Below are positions 34,031 through 45,973 of a stretch of DNA of 64,000 bases, piece by piece. Source of the DNA: Leptodontidium sp. MPI-SDFR-AT-0119 (Eukaryota; Ascomycota; Leotiomycetes; Helotiales; Leptodontidiaceae). The notes beneath the pieces were generated by a model, which had not been told where the DNA came from, searched no databases, and was given only the letters and a program-made list of their open reading frames with translations. Within the stretch, counting starts at the first letter, position 1. The number at the start of each line of letters is the position of its first letter. The translations under genes were made by a program, and so were the position numbers. Location: the NCBI GenBank assembly GCA_020726505.1, contig JAHLEZ010000001.1, forward strand, positions 4,340,001 to 4,404,000, written 5' to 3'.

Positions 34031-35318
34031 GTCGAGTGATTTCGTGTGCTATTCGCCGCCGTCGTGAGCGTTACTTTATGTTCGAAGAGGCATGCCGCAG
34101 ATAGCGTGATAGTGAGCTTCTGCAGATCAAACTGGATTTGGTCTTGCACAGAAGAATCTTAGTAGTTTGAGGGAGAGAACAGCTCTGAGGACCAGTCGAG
34201 GCGGAAATTTTTGTTCGATGAGGTTCTGCGGTCGTGCAGCCTGGTCTGGTATGGTTATGGTGGGTGGGTGTGAATGGTGATTACAATCACAGTTCCTACT
34301 GAATGTTCCAGAGCCAGCAGCCAGCCCGCCCGCACAGCCTTCCGTAGCCCGCCTAGTCATGTCATGCCGCCTAAGCCTTGCCTGCCTGCCTTGTGTGGAT
34401 TCAGACCTCAGACTAGGAGGGACGGGACTGTCCTCGGTACCTAGGTACAGAACAGCTACAAATTATATTATCACTTGAACGTGATTAAATGAGGAATCTA
34501 TTGAATTACAAAAAAAAGTGATAAATACAAGTGTCTTGAGGATACGAAGATGCAGATGCTATTGTAACTGAGGCCCTCTTTTGCAGTATCAAAAAGGCAA
34601 TACCCTCCATGGCACTGTACTTCCGCTTGGACTTCTACAACGGCGCAAATGCCACTTGCCACTGCCACTGCCACTGCCAATGCCAAGCCCAATCTCTTAA
34701 TCGCCAAACACGTGATGATTGGCCTCCTGCCAAACCAATAGCGCTAGCCTGATTCGGGAAGGCACGGCCCACAGGCTCAAAATTATGTATGTCCTTTTTC
34801 AGGTCGCGATCTGGTCATGAATGAAATCTTTCCTCTCCAACCCCAAACCACCCCATCACAACCTCTCGATCGCGGACCAAGTACGATCTTTCGTGCTTTT
34901 TTTCGTTTCTCGCCTCCTTCCCTCAGAAAACCTCTAAAGAGACACAAAAAAACTTGAAAACCCCCCAAAAAAAGATTCCCAATCTCCAGTCCTCGCGACC
35001 GATTCTGTCGACCGCCCCCCGACTTCACCTTCCCTCCTACCTGCGACCGACCATCTGCCTGCGTCTCCCAGCTCTGCTTTGATCTTCGCACATCACATCA
35101 CCTCGGAACCAGTTCTGTAAGGCTCTATCAAAGGACCCCCACCTCACCTTCTCTTCAAAGACATTTCGTCGTAGTAGGTGAGATAGCTCTCCTCTCCTCT
35201 CTCTGTCAGGGTATCGCGAGTCTTGCCTGGCTCGCGGAGCTTACTTTGCCTCTTCATGCTACGCATCTCCTTCTGCGCAACACCAACTGACATCGTCACA
35301 GTCTCGTATCCACTCAAG
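34031..35318. promoter_or_regulatory. Divergent HUL5/PAB1 promoter region and PAB1 leader
   Basis: 1.29 kb. Contains a CACGTG E-box (34709-34714), an inverted CCAAT box (ATTGG 34718-34722) and a CCAAT box (34735-34739) within 31 nt, a plausible bHLH plus CCAAT-factor module ahead of PAB1. Downstream, a pyrimidine-rich leader holds two short A tracts (about 34946-34973). A GCCACTGCCACTGCC-type microrepeat lies at about 34655-34681. Roles are inferred from motifs only. Confidence 0.5.
35178..35301 (+). other. Putative 5' UTR intron of PAB1
   Basis: 124 nt with AG/GTGAGA donor, AACTGAC branch site and GTCACAG acceptor, ending 17 nt before the ATG. It would remove the upstream in-frame extension to 35223, supporting the start at MSAATANAA. 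Confidence 0.55.
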
Positions 35319-37733
35319 ATGTCTGCCGCTACCGCCAACGCTGCTGTCGACCAGCTCGCTTCCGACCTCAATAATGCTTCCTTGAACGGCGGCGATGCAA
35401 ATGGCGCTCCTGCCATCAATACCGATGTCACCAACGCTGGTTCTGAGGACCCTGATACCGCTGGACCTACCCCAAGCTCGGCCGCTCCCCACCCACAAGC
35501 ATCCGCCTCCCTCTATGTTGGTGAGCTTGAGTCTTCCGTCACTGAGGCTATGCTCTTCGAACTGTTCTCTCAGATCGGCTCTGTTGCCTCCATCCGTGTC
35601 TGCCGTGACGCTGTCACCCGTCGATCCCTCGGTTATGCCTATGTTAACTACAATACCACCATCGATGGCGAGAAGGCTTTGGAGGAGCTGAACTACACTC
35701 TCATTAAAGGCCGCCCATGCCGTATTATGTGGTCCCAGCGTGACCCTGCTCTTCGCAAGACCGGCCAGGGCAACGTCTTCATCAAGAACTTGGATACCGC
35801 CATCGACAACAAGGCCCTCCACGATACATTCGCAGCCTTTGGTAACATTCTCAGCTGCAAGGTCGCTCAAGATGAGACTGGAGCCTCTAAGGGTTATGGT
35901 TTTGTCCACTATGAGACCGATGAGGCTGCCAGCCAAGCTATCAAGCACGTCAATGGTATGCTTCTGAACGAGAAGAAGGTCTTCGTTGGCCACCACATCC
36001 CAAAGAAGGACCGCCAATCCAAGTTCGAGGAGATGAAGGCAAACTTCACCAACATCTATGTTAAGAACATCCCCGTCGAAGTCACCGATGAAGAGTTCCG
36101 TGACCTCTTCGAGAAGTTCGGAGATGTTACTTCTGCTTCGCTTGCCCGTGACCAGGAGAACAACAAGAGCCGTGGTTTCGGTTTCGTTAACTTTATCAAC
36201 CACGAGCACGCCGCAAAGGCTGTCGACGAGTTGAACGGAAAGGACTTCAAGGGTCAGGATCTCTATGTCGGTCGTGCCCAGAAGAAGCACGAGCGTGAGG
36301 AGGAGCTCCGCAAGTCGTACGAGGCTGCACGCATCGAGAAGGCATCCAAATACCAAGGTGTCAACCTCTATGTCAAGAACCTCGATGATGAGGTTGATGA
36401 TGAGAAGCTTCGTGAGCTTTTTGCTCCTTTCGGCTCCATTACTTCCGCCAAGGTCATGCGTGACACTCCTGCTGAGACTGCTGAGGCCGAGGAGAAGGAA
36501 AAGAAGGAGAACGAGAAGAACAAGGAGAACGTCAAGGAGGGCGAGTCCGAGGCTGAGACTTCTGAAGAGAAGCCAGCCGTTAAGTCCGATAAGCGCACCC
36601 TTGGCAAGAGCAAGGGATTTGGATTTGTTTGCTTCAACAACCCCGAGGAGGCTAGCAAGGCTGTCACTGACATGAACCAACGCATGGTCAACAACAAGCC
36701 ATTGTACGTTGCCCTCGCTCAACGCAAGGATGTCCGCAAGAGCCAGCTCGAGGCCAGCATCCAAGCCCGCAACCAAATCCGCATGCAACAAGCTGCTGCC
36801 GCTGCCGGTATGCCCCAGCAATACATGCAAGCCCCAATGTTCTACCCTCCTGGCCAACAACCTGGTTTCATCCCACAAGCTGGGCGTGGCATGGCCTACC
36901 CTCCTCAAGCTGGTATGCCCATTCCTGCTCAAGGCGGTCGTCCAGGTCAATTCCCAGGTGGCTTCCCCCCTCAACAAGGTGGACGCGGTGGGCCAGGTCC
37001 TCAGCAGATGCCACCCAACATGTATGGTATTCCAGGCCAGTTCCCTCAAGGTGCTCCATACGGTGCTCAACAGGGTAACCCACAGTTCATCGCTGCCATG
37101 CAACAAGCTCAACAAGCTGCTGCTCTCGCTGGTGGCCGTGGTGGACCTGCTCGTGGCCCAGTTCAGGGTATTCCAGGTATGCCTCCCAATATGGCTGGCA
37201 TGCCAGGTCAACCACAAATGCTCGGTGGCTTCCCTCAGGGTGCTAGACAAGGTGGACCAGCCGGTCGTGGTGCTCAAGGTGCCCGCCCAGCTCAATATAC
37301 CGGTGGTTTCCCTCCCCAAGCTGGTCGCGGTATGCCTCCCCAAATGCCAGGTATGCCTCTGACTGGTAACGAGTTGGTTGGTGGTGCTCTTGCTCAACAA
37401 CTTTCCGCTGTCCCACCTGTTCAACAAAAGCAACTCCTCGGAGAGGCTCTCTTCCCTAAGATTCAAACTCTTCAACCCGAGCTCGCTGGCAAGATCACCG
37501 GCATGCTTTTGGAGATGGAGAACCAGGAGTTGGTCAACCTGTAAGTTTAGCTATTCCAACGTTCAAAATGCATCCACTAACTTTGCCACAGTATTGAGGA
37601 TGAGGCTGCTCTCCGGGCAAAGGTTGATGAGGCCCTTACCGTCTACGATGAGTACGTCAAGAACAACAAGGGCGAAGGCGATGCTGCTGAAGCCGGAGAT
37701 GCCAAGGAGGAGAAGACTGAGGAGAAGGCTTAA
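35319..37733 (+). CDS. PAB1: Polyadenylate-binding protein
   Basis: 787-residue cytoplasmic/nuclear poly(A)-binding protein that coats mRNA tails, promotes translation through eIF4G and controls deadenylation. Exons 35319-37540 and 37592-37733; the short last exon completes the tail ([15 protein letters not shown]). Four RRMs are visible: RRM1 from residue 64 (SLYVGEL...GYAYVNY), RRM2 from about 151 (NVFIKNLD...GYGFVHY), RRM3 from about 245 (NIYVKNIP...GFGFVNF), RRM4 from about 348 (NLYVKNLD...GFGFVCF). RRM4 carries a roughly 50-residue acidic Lys/Glu insertion between its RNP motifs. A Pro/Gln/Gly/Met-rich linker with RGG-type motifs precedes the C-terminal MLLE domain, marked by [24 protein letters not shown] Glu/Lys/Ala tail ends the protein. 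Strong third-position C bias indicates very high expression. The A-rich leader suggests autoregulation (see findings). Confidence 0.97.
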
Positions 37734-39452
37734 TTGCCCACTCTCTTCACCTTTCGCCTTCCGTATTAACGACTCTCCTTCTCCATACACATTTCCTGTA
37801 TTGTCAATCTGCAGCGGCATCGGGCTGCCGGAAAAGTTTTGCGCTCTCTGTCTCTGGTGGCACAATCTCGATTTCGGCCTCTATATCTCTATGGGTTCGG
37901 GTGGCTTCTCTTACACATTTTCCTTATCATTGAGGAAGTTCATCATGGCGGGATGAGCTCCTCAATCATGTACTCATAGATCATTTCTGCGCATGGGCTT
38001 CATCAGCTTCCGCCGCAAAAGTTCACTCAACATGCGTGCTACGTGGGCTGGGATGGTCACACACAATATTCCCCAAAGGTCTCTTTTAATTGCTTGCTTA
38101 TCGGCGAAGATGGGATGAGATGGGACGGATTTGATTTGGCTTGGTGCTTGCTCTCTTGCTACTTGCTAGGTCTGTCTGGTCTAGACGGTCTAGTCTTTGC
38201 TGATTGAGGATGGCGTATTCTAGACATGGAATCAATACAAAAAACATTGCAAACTAATAATTTTTTCGAGTCCCTAACTGTCTGACGTGGTGATTTACAT
38301 GTTTGGTTTGTTCGTGCTGGTTGCTGGAAATAACAATATTCACACCCACACACCGCAGCACCGATTAGAGAACACTTCTGCGGTTCGACATCGTGATGTA
38401 ACATACACACCAACCGATCTTATTTGATGTTGATTATTAAACATTCGAGGTTAGGCACCCAAAGGACGTAGATGAGGAAGACAACAGAACGTGTGGGCGG
38501 GATGCAAGAATTCAACCGAAAAGAGTGGTGGTTGGTATATTTGCTACCTATGCAGCGCAGCTCCTAAGTCTGCCGTGCCTGCCTGTGTAGCTAACTATTC
38601 ATCATGAGAGAGACCATGCTTGCTTCTCCATTCCTCATCTCGTCTCAGCTTCTCTCCGCAAGAGAAAGGAGAAGGGTGTTTCACTTCCTTCCTTCCTTCC
38701 TTCCCTCCCTCTCTCCTTTCCTCCATCCATGTATGTATGCATGCAACAAAACTGCTCAAACCAGACCAAGCCAGTCCATTCGGATCAAAGGAACACAATG
38801 CAAGCCATGGTAAGACCTCTCAAGACTCGCAAACACCGAGGCCTGTTTCCTTCTCTGCCTGTAAACTCAAGGTATCCTTTCACCTAGTGAGTGATCCATC
38901 CCATACGCCGAAAGTCAAAAATGCAAAATAGAGAACGCTAATGAAAAGAAGTCCTATCCCATCCCATCCATGAATATCAACGCCGTTTTCACCATCGCCA
39001 TGGTGGTGATTAGATGTAAGTATTGACCAGAGTCAAGGCAGTGGACGATTTCCGAGTATTACTCCCTGCCTGACTTCTCGCTCGCTGCCGATTCCACCCC
39101 CTTCTGATAGAGCCTGATGGAGCCTGCCTGAGCGAGTGAGAGGACCGGTTGCCGTATTTTTTGTATATTTATAGTCGAAGTGAAGATTTTGTATGCCGTG
39201 TTGATGAGAGGAGAGTGTGGTTGGGAGAGTCCAGTCATCGTCTTATGTTATAGGTAGAGACTTGAATGCAACGCTTCCCACTACGCCCGCTGAAAGGAGG
39301 ATTTTTGGTTTCATTTTTGTGATGGAAAACTAGATGAGATGCTCGCGGCCGTAACGTCGTCATCCTCTGCATAAACCCTCGGGAAAGAAAATGAGACCAC
39401 CCAAGATGTAAGAGGGAGAAGTGGATTTGATGGTGAACAAGCGATTGAGACA
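37734..39452. other. Intergenic, convergent
   Basis: 1.7 kb between PAB1 and the USP gene, comprising both 3' UTRs. Includes a (CTTC)n/CT-rich microsatellite at about 38684-38732 followed by an ATGTATGTATGC run. No credible coding frame. Confidence 0.5.
38684..38732 (+). repeat. CTTC/CCCT microsatellite
   Basis: Near-perfect CTTC units that degrade into CCCTCTCTCC; simple sequence in a 3' flanking region. Confidence 0.75.
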
Positions 39453-41768
39453 TCAGTCAATCTTTGCAGCAGCCAAACCCTTGACAGCTGGATTGGCAAG
39501 ATTGTTCGCGAGTCGGATGGCAGGACGTTTGTACTTTGTGTGCTTCCGCAGACGTTTCCGTGCGACCATCACGGGGACAGAGGATTTGGTCACGAGATAG
39601 TTGGAGAAAGAGCCAAGAATGACGCTGTGTTTCTGTCAGCTGAGACCTTTCACTGACACTTCCAAGATTGTAGGATAGCACAAAATCGTAATAACATACC
39701 CTTTAAGTTGACTCTGTCCTCTGCTTCCCAAGATCACCATTGTGGGCGAAATGTAGTCGATTACCTCCGTGATGAGGTGCTTTGGACTTTTGCAGTGGAT
39801 GACTTCGATCACAACTTTGACTTGGAGTCTGGTCTTCCGAAGGAGTCTTGATACTCGATCCGTTATGTCTTGAACGGCTCTGTATCTTTCATGCTCAGCC
39901 TTTCCTTTCTCCCTGCCCATGGGGCTCGCGCTGGCACTGTGAGGATCCAATCTGAAGCCTGGACCCAACGGACTTGGAAAGTTGGTGGGGCTCATCAGCG
40001 GAGTCATTCCAGAGCCCTTCGTCGATGCTTGAATGGCGGCAATCTGTTCCTTCATTTTGGTGTCGTCTTCGCTATCATTGTTTGCAATTCCTACATCTTC
40101 GTCCACGCAATAGATGGCAAGGAGAGTATCACCGTCTCGAAGAACCGTTCCGACTGTCCACTCCAAAGCATGAGCAGCTTCGTCGCTGAGATCGGTAGCA
40201 ACGAGGTACTTCCTGACCCGCCGCTGGTGATCCGAAGCTTCTTGTTGCATCTTGTTGAAATCTCCACGGTATATCGTTCGTACACAGCGGCTTGTTCCAG
40301 GTGTCGAGATGATAGGCGTCATGTTGACCGAGAGCTTCTGAGCGTGCTTGATATCGGTGACGTCCTGTTCTTCATCTGAGTCGACAGGAGTGTTCAGACC
40401 AGATGTCCCTTCGTCAAAACTTGTATTCGGGTGCACAGTAGGTCTTCCAGCTCTAGCATATCGATCTCCTCCAGGCGCAGTTACTGTGATCTCGGGGTCA
40501 AGCAACGAACGTATTTTGTATTTTTCGTGCTGTTCGGCAGCTATTTGATCCCCTGCAGAGTGTTAATATAGGGTCTATAGGGGTGCCATGCAATACTTAC
40601 GTTCTTTCTCAGCAGCCGCCATCAAGCTCTGAGCTTGCCTGGCCCCTTTTGGTCTTCCCAGTCCCGCGGCAGAGCCTACGGAATTTGGGCGATCCAGCCG
40701 TTTCTCATGCTTCCTTCCTCGCTGCTGATCGTCGTCCGATATACTGTCGTCATCTTCGCTACTGTCCATGATCACATTCTCGACGTCTGCGTTTGCGTAG
40801 TCCTTCTCCAGTCTGGCTCCATTTTCAGATGGCACATCGTCACTATTCGTCCGACTCCTCTGCTTCTTCCCGCCCAACGATGACAATCCTCCTCCCGACA
40901 GAGCTAGGTTTGCATCTGACAACCTCCGATATGCACTGTTCATGTCTAGCACCCTCCCATCGTTCAGAACGAACTTGGAAGTATCCGACTTCACACTTGG
41001 AGAATTCGAACGCAGAATCGAGCGGGGGGCAGGGGAGCTCGATTTCGTGTTGACACCAGTCGTGGGAATCGAATGGTTCCTTCCTCGGTCTTTGTCTCCG
41101 AACAAACTTATGGTTCCTCCTCGTACCACTTCTGCCATAGCGGAAGTTTTCCTGCCAGCCAGGGTGTTCCGCTTCGGGGCGATGGGTCCACCAGGGTTGC
41201 TTGGCATGTACCCGCCGAACTGGTAGGCTGATTCGGGGTTCCCGCCAGTAGATGCAGCTCTGGGTCCAAAGGATGCTGGCTTCCTTGCTGCATCCGAGAG
41301 GCTTCTGTGGGGGAGGCTATTCGCGAGTTGTGCTTTATGGCTACTCCTTTCATCAGTAGGCGAGGATGCCGCGCTCTGAGTCGAGGCTGATGAAGAGGTT
41401 CTACTCTTGCTTGCAGTTGCTCCTGTATCCGGCATGCTTCGAACCGGTACTGGAGAACTGTGTGGTGAGGGAGACATATCCAGCATACTTCGAATCGTCT
41501 GCGAGCCTTTGCGCGGGGGTATTGCCACACCAGTGCCATTGGTTCCAGTCAGTGAAGTCTTCCTAGGAGATGTGCCGTCGGCGACATCTAGCATGCTCCG
41601 TACTGGTGATTGCGCCTGTTTGGTAAGGGGGGAAGAAGCCCTTCCGGATCCCATGGAACCCGTAGAACCTCGGTGGCGGCTTGTTGACGGAGGACCCTCC
41701 AATAGGGCCAGCACATCCTTCCTCTCCTCATCCAGCATCGCCTCCAGCGACATTTCCTGCTTGGCCAT
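39453..41768 (-). CDS. Universal stress protein domain protein with long disordered N-terminus
   Basis: 730 residues in three exons (41768-40601, 40552-39700, 39624-39453), with frame kept at KE-R-DQIAAEQ and QLKG/VILGSFS. The first ~480 residues are Ser/Pro/Thr-rich and carry repeated RSMLD-type motifs (residues 57-61, 93-97, 110-114, 404-408). The C-terminal third is a USP alpha/beta domain: RKYLVATDLSDEAAHALEWTVGTVL, DTLLAIYCVDED, a variable Ser-rich loop, VVIEVIHCKSPKHLITEVIDY, and the ATP-loop signature VILGSRGQSQLKG-VILGSFSNYLVTKSSVPVMVARK (G-2x-G-9x-G-S/T). The last motif spans an intron. The ATP loop looks complete, so nucleotide binding is likely. Related fungal proteins are uncharacterised. 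A basic tail (KRLRKHTKYKR) follows the domain. Confidence 0.9.
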
Positions 41769-42082
41769 GGTTGCGAAAGCCGCAAAGGATATTTTTATTT
41801 ATGCCGGGATATTTCGTTTGGAGGGGTTTGGTGACCGTTCAGTCAAGAGTTGACTCTCCTTTGGAGGAAAGCTGTGTAGACCGAGGATGTTGGTCGAAGA
41901 AGGCAGGAGCACACAGGACGGCGCCGTCGATGTAAAGGTTATCGATTTATGAACTTTCGTGGTTTCGGGGAGACGAATTCGAGATACTGCATTGTGGTAA
42001 AAGGCTCCAGTCTTTTCAGGGTTGCGCTCAGGTCATTGCTACAGCCGTGCTGTTGCCTGTGAGAGTTTGGCCTGGTGTAACT

Positions 42083-42096
42083 GGGGGGGGGGGGGG
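42083..42096 (+). repeat. Run of 14 G
   Basis: Uninterrupted G homopolymer in the USP upstream region; transcribed as C on the USP sense strand if it lies in the leader. Length may be imprecise in the assembly. Confidence 0.85.
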
Positions 42097-42870
42097 CGCA
42101 GAATGTGTAAAGGGGCTGCGCTGCGCTCGAATAGCCAGAGATAGGGGAGATGATGGTAAAGGAAGTATATTTCCTGGCCTGGGGGGGAGGAGTTCTGTGC
42201 GCCACGTGTCGAGCAAAATTCCGAGGTGGTAGAAGGAGACACAGAGATGGGTCGTTTGCCCGCGCTTGTGCTTCGTAGTAGGAGTTCTAGATGGTTGCTA
42301 GTCCGGCACTTCGCAAGTAAGTAAGTGGCGGCTGAGATGGTACGGGGATACGGGCTGGCTGACGTGAGTTGTTGTTGCTGTTGCTTCTTTGTTCTGGGCA
42401 GGGCTGGGTATGAGATCGTGAAGGTGGAGAGGGTGAAAGAGTGCGAGGGGGGGCGGGCGATGAGGAGGTTGACTGCTTGAAAGAGGAGCTGATCTTCTCC
42501 TTATGGCTTCTGGTGAAGGGAAGGGAAGGCTTCGGTTCTCTATCTTTTAGCGCTATTCTGGAGGCGGGGGAGAGGCGGCCCAAGCCGAGTGAGTGGAGCG
42601 GAGCGGAGTGCAGTGCGTTGCTCGGGATAGGGATAAGGATAGGGAATAGTAGGTGGAATCTTGAATCGTAACAAGAGGTGTGAGTAATCACGAATATAAT
42701 CACAGCAACAAGGACAATAGTGGCATAGTCAAGGCAAGGTCCGGAGTAATAGAAGAACCTTCTTCTTTGTTTGGAGAAGTGTCAGTCAGAGCAGCCAAAA
42801 GCAACAGAGAAGCAAGGGCAATGTAGTGTTGATGGAATTCCTTGTGAAGGGAGGAACTCAAGCCACCCCG

Positions 42871-42894
42871 CCTGCCTGCCTGCCTGCCTGCCTG
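42871..42894 (+). repeat. (CCTG)6 microsatellite
   Basis: Six perfect CCTG units ending in CAGG. Confidence 0.9.
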
Positions 42895-44775
42895 CAGGTG
42901 CACAGTAATGAAGCTGGCTGGCTTTGACTGGCGCAACATCACATCATATCTTCGAGATAGCCATTATTCCGTTCCGTCCCTTGAGACTTGCCGTATAATA
43001 ATCACCAGATCGACATATGTTTCTCTTGGCTGATAGTGACAGGTCCAACAGGTAAGGTAGGTAGTATGCATGCTGCATGTCCATTGTCGTGCTGAGACAC
43101 TGAGAGGCAAGCCTCAGAAGCCATCACCGTACCGTACTGCATACAGCATGCGCCAAGAAATGCCCCTCGCCAACCCCACAAAGTCGCAGAATTCAAGTTC
43201 CCTTCCGTCTTGTCGTCCCAAGGCGAGACATACGATATGGATAGATACGGTGTGTACGGTACCGATAACAGCTATGAACACTTCACCGCAGAAGTAGTGC
43301 AACCAACACAGGATCGATCATCCGAAAAGCTGTTCATCGCAACATCATCACCATCTCAGTAGTTAAAGTCAAACTCAAACTCAAAAGCCTCCCTCGCCAC
43401 GGAAAGTAAGCCGTCATGTACCTAGGAAACCAAGATACTTAATTGGTTCAACTCACAACTTATCACCCCAAAGTCCCTACTGTAGGTATGCCCCCAATCT
43501 GCCCTTTCGCTTTTCACAAACCTTCTTCAAAAGAAACATACCATACCATACCTCACCGTATACCTACCTCACTCACTCCCTTGGCATCAAAAGCAAAGCC
43601 GGGCGCGGCATGTCTGCCAAGTGAGCGCTGGCTCTTATCTCCCTCTTACTCTCCAACCAGATATCCTCCTACTTGTGCCAACCTGCAGTACCTCCCTACC
43701 CGGGCCCATCTTACAGCATACCGGCCCATACCAGAAGGCTTACCTCGCCAACCCCTCCATCCTCTCAACTCAACTTGCATCCGCGAGCTTGGCCTAGACC
43801 TGGACCAGCTGAAACTTATATGGGCCGAATCCACATCCTACCTCTCCGTGGTAGTCGCCGATTTGTTGGAAAGGAAGGGGAGGGAGGAGCGAAGTGGGTA
43901 TTGCATTGCATGTGCCTTTGTGTGGGGTAAGGAGGTCGTTTGTATCGGCATCTACGTTCTGTCCGTTTGGAGTCTGGACGCACTGGACTGGAGGACATCT
44001 TCAAGTGTGGATACAACTTTCCAAAGAGAGCTAGGACAAGTCCGAAGAGTCCAGTACATACAGTACAGTACATGACATGACTAGGTCCCGTACAGTTACA
44101 TGACAAGAGACACAAGACACACCTGCACCTCGTTTCCAGGGGCACTAGTCAGTAGAACTGCCTCAGTCCTTGGCAAATGACACCAGTCCAGTTAAGTTGC
44201 TGAATCGAACAGAAGGAAAACCGGAGCCGGAGCTCAAGAGAGAAAAAAACCCCCCTCCAAACAGAAAGAAAATTTGGTCCAGTTTGATATGATGATATTT
44301 GATATCTGACAGAAGAAACATGACAACAAGGCAAGCTGCAGCCCCAGCCCTTACCTCTCACTGCTGCATCGTCGGCTGCTTGACTGCTTGAGAGGCGCTC
44401 GATAGATCTCCAATACAGCATACACGTGCTGCACAGCGAGATGATTCTGTGCATCGAGCAGCGGTGCGTCGTCCCTATCTTCCACCAATTGCACAGGCTG
44501 CGAGTATCTGATCATCGGGAAGACTACCCTGATGGTGCTGCTGCTGGAAAAAAGAGGCGTCAAGGTACAGTACAGTACAATCAGTTATCACACCGCCAAT
44601 CCTCACCCAAAGGAAAAAAAAGATCTCAAGCCACAAAAGTATGTATCATTGGCAAATCCATTTCCATTTTTTCATTGCCTGCCTGTCTATCTTCCGTTTT
44701 CCATCTTATCAGAATACAATATGATACATCGCAAACATACAGATATAGATAGGGTTGGGCTATTACCACTCCCCC

Positions 44776-45973
44776 CTACATCCTCTTCCTGTAAGTTTTC
44801 TTCATCAGGTTTGCTCGTGCCGACGTCCCCGTCTTGTGAACCAGCGACCGCTTCTCCCAAACGGAGCTCTTCCCTTCCACCACACTGATGATCTCGTCTG
44901 CGAACCGTTGGGCAAATTGCCCCCTTCCGCTGCCTCGAGACTTCTTCTTGTTGGCGGCGTCTAATATCCATTGCACGGCCTGCCGTCTCCGTTGTCTCAG
45001 ACCGAGAGGAACGGGGATCTGTAGAGCGGCTCCTCCACCAGCAGCGCCTTTCAAGGAGCGGATTCGAAGAAGGGGGGCAACGGAGTCAATGGCAACGGTG
45101 AGGTAGCCGACGGGGTTCAGCGGGAGGTGGTCTGGAGGAGGTGCGCCTGGGAGTAGAGGCCGACTTGGGCTCGTGGTCGGGGGAGGGGCGGTTCGGAGCT
45201 GGTTTAAGATGAAGGACATATTCTATTCCCACAGTACAGATATTAGCATACTACACTCAACTGGAAGAAATTCAAGGATGTTATTCTGCGCAGCAAATGA
45301 CTGCAGAATGAAAGTAGAGAAACTGACGGCCCTACCCTCTGGGCAACGCTTAATTTGCCATGCCTCATGAGAAGCGTCGTGACCTGCGCGACAACAGGAT
45401 CGTATCTGTATTTCAAGTTCCCATCTGACGGCAGCGGTAAAGTTGGCAGGCCGAATTTGTGTCCCAGGTTGACGGGATCGGTGCCATGTCCTCCTGTTGA
45501 TATATTCTGCAGTTGACCTAGAGCTAGGAGATTGGCGAAGGATGTTGTGTCTGCGGCGTCGGCTTGGGATTTCGACTTTTCCATTTCCTCCTTGATTATC
45601 TCGGGGGCCTTCTCTCTACTCTCTTGATCACGCTCGAAGATCTATGGAGTGGCTGTCAGTCAACATTCTCTATAAGGGGGGTGATGTCATCGAAGCCATG
45701 TCGTCCCAACAAGAACAATCGAAGCCGTACCTCTTGCACAGGCGTCCCTTGTCCCAAATCTGGCCCAGTCTCTCCTGTGATTTTGCTCATTTCCCCAGCC
45801 TCCTCGCTCACATGTCCCAGTTGTCCTTCATTGGGTCCTGGAGGGGCCTTCTCATCGGCGAACGCTCTCCTCGAGACAACAGGGGAGATTCGTGGTCTGT
45901 AGGAAGTAATGGATGGTCGTGACCGGAAAGCAAGCGATCGGCTTGCACCGTACAGGTTCAATCGTGGAGGCAT
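44776..45973 (-). CDS. RSM7: Mitochondrial small-subunit ribosomal protein uS7m
   Basis: 331 residues in three exons (45973-45731, 45641-45336, 45222-44776); both introns are phase 0 (PVQE/IFERD and SVAQR/NMSFIL). Core S7 features: a substrate-like DPVVAQVTTLLMRHGKLSVAQRNMSFILNQLRT stretch matching the bacterial S7 helix 1, SVAPLLRIRSLKGAAGGGAALQIPVPL (beta hairpin that contacts mRNA exit), RRRQAVQWILDAANKK and the C-terminal FAQRFADEIISVVEGKSSVWEKRSLVHKTGTSARAN. The N-terminus (MPPRLNLYGASRSLAFRSR, Arg/Ser-rich, no acids) is a typical mitochondrial presequence. A fungal-specific acidic linker of about 140 residues separates presequence and S7 core. Acts in the mitoribosome head. Confidence 0.95.

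Larger units (their letters stand above)
41769..44775. other. Long intergenic region upstream of the USP gene
   Basis: About 3 kb between same-strand genes. Holds a 14-G run (42083-42096), a (CCTG)6 microsatellite (42871-42894), GTACAG repeats (44060-44073, 44565-44578) and many short A or C runs. Several frames exceed 60 codons on both strands but none resembles a protein or has consistent splice signals. Probably the USP promoter and leader plus the uS7m 3' UTR. Confidence 0.5.

Noticed and set aside
35259..37475. 738-codon open frame antisense to PAB1, Leu/Ser/Val-rich
   Set aside because: Artefact of the strong codon bias of PAB1: the complementary frame avoids stops when the sense strand prefers C-ending codons. 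No initiation context, no homology, fully contained in a highly conserved gene.
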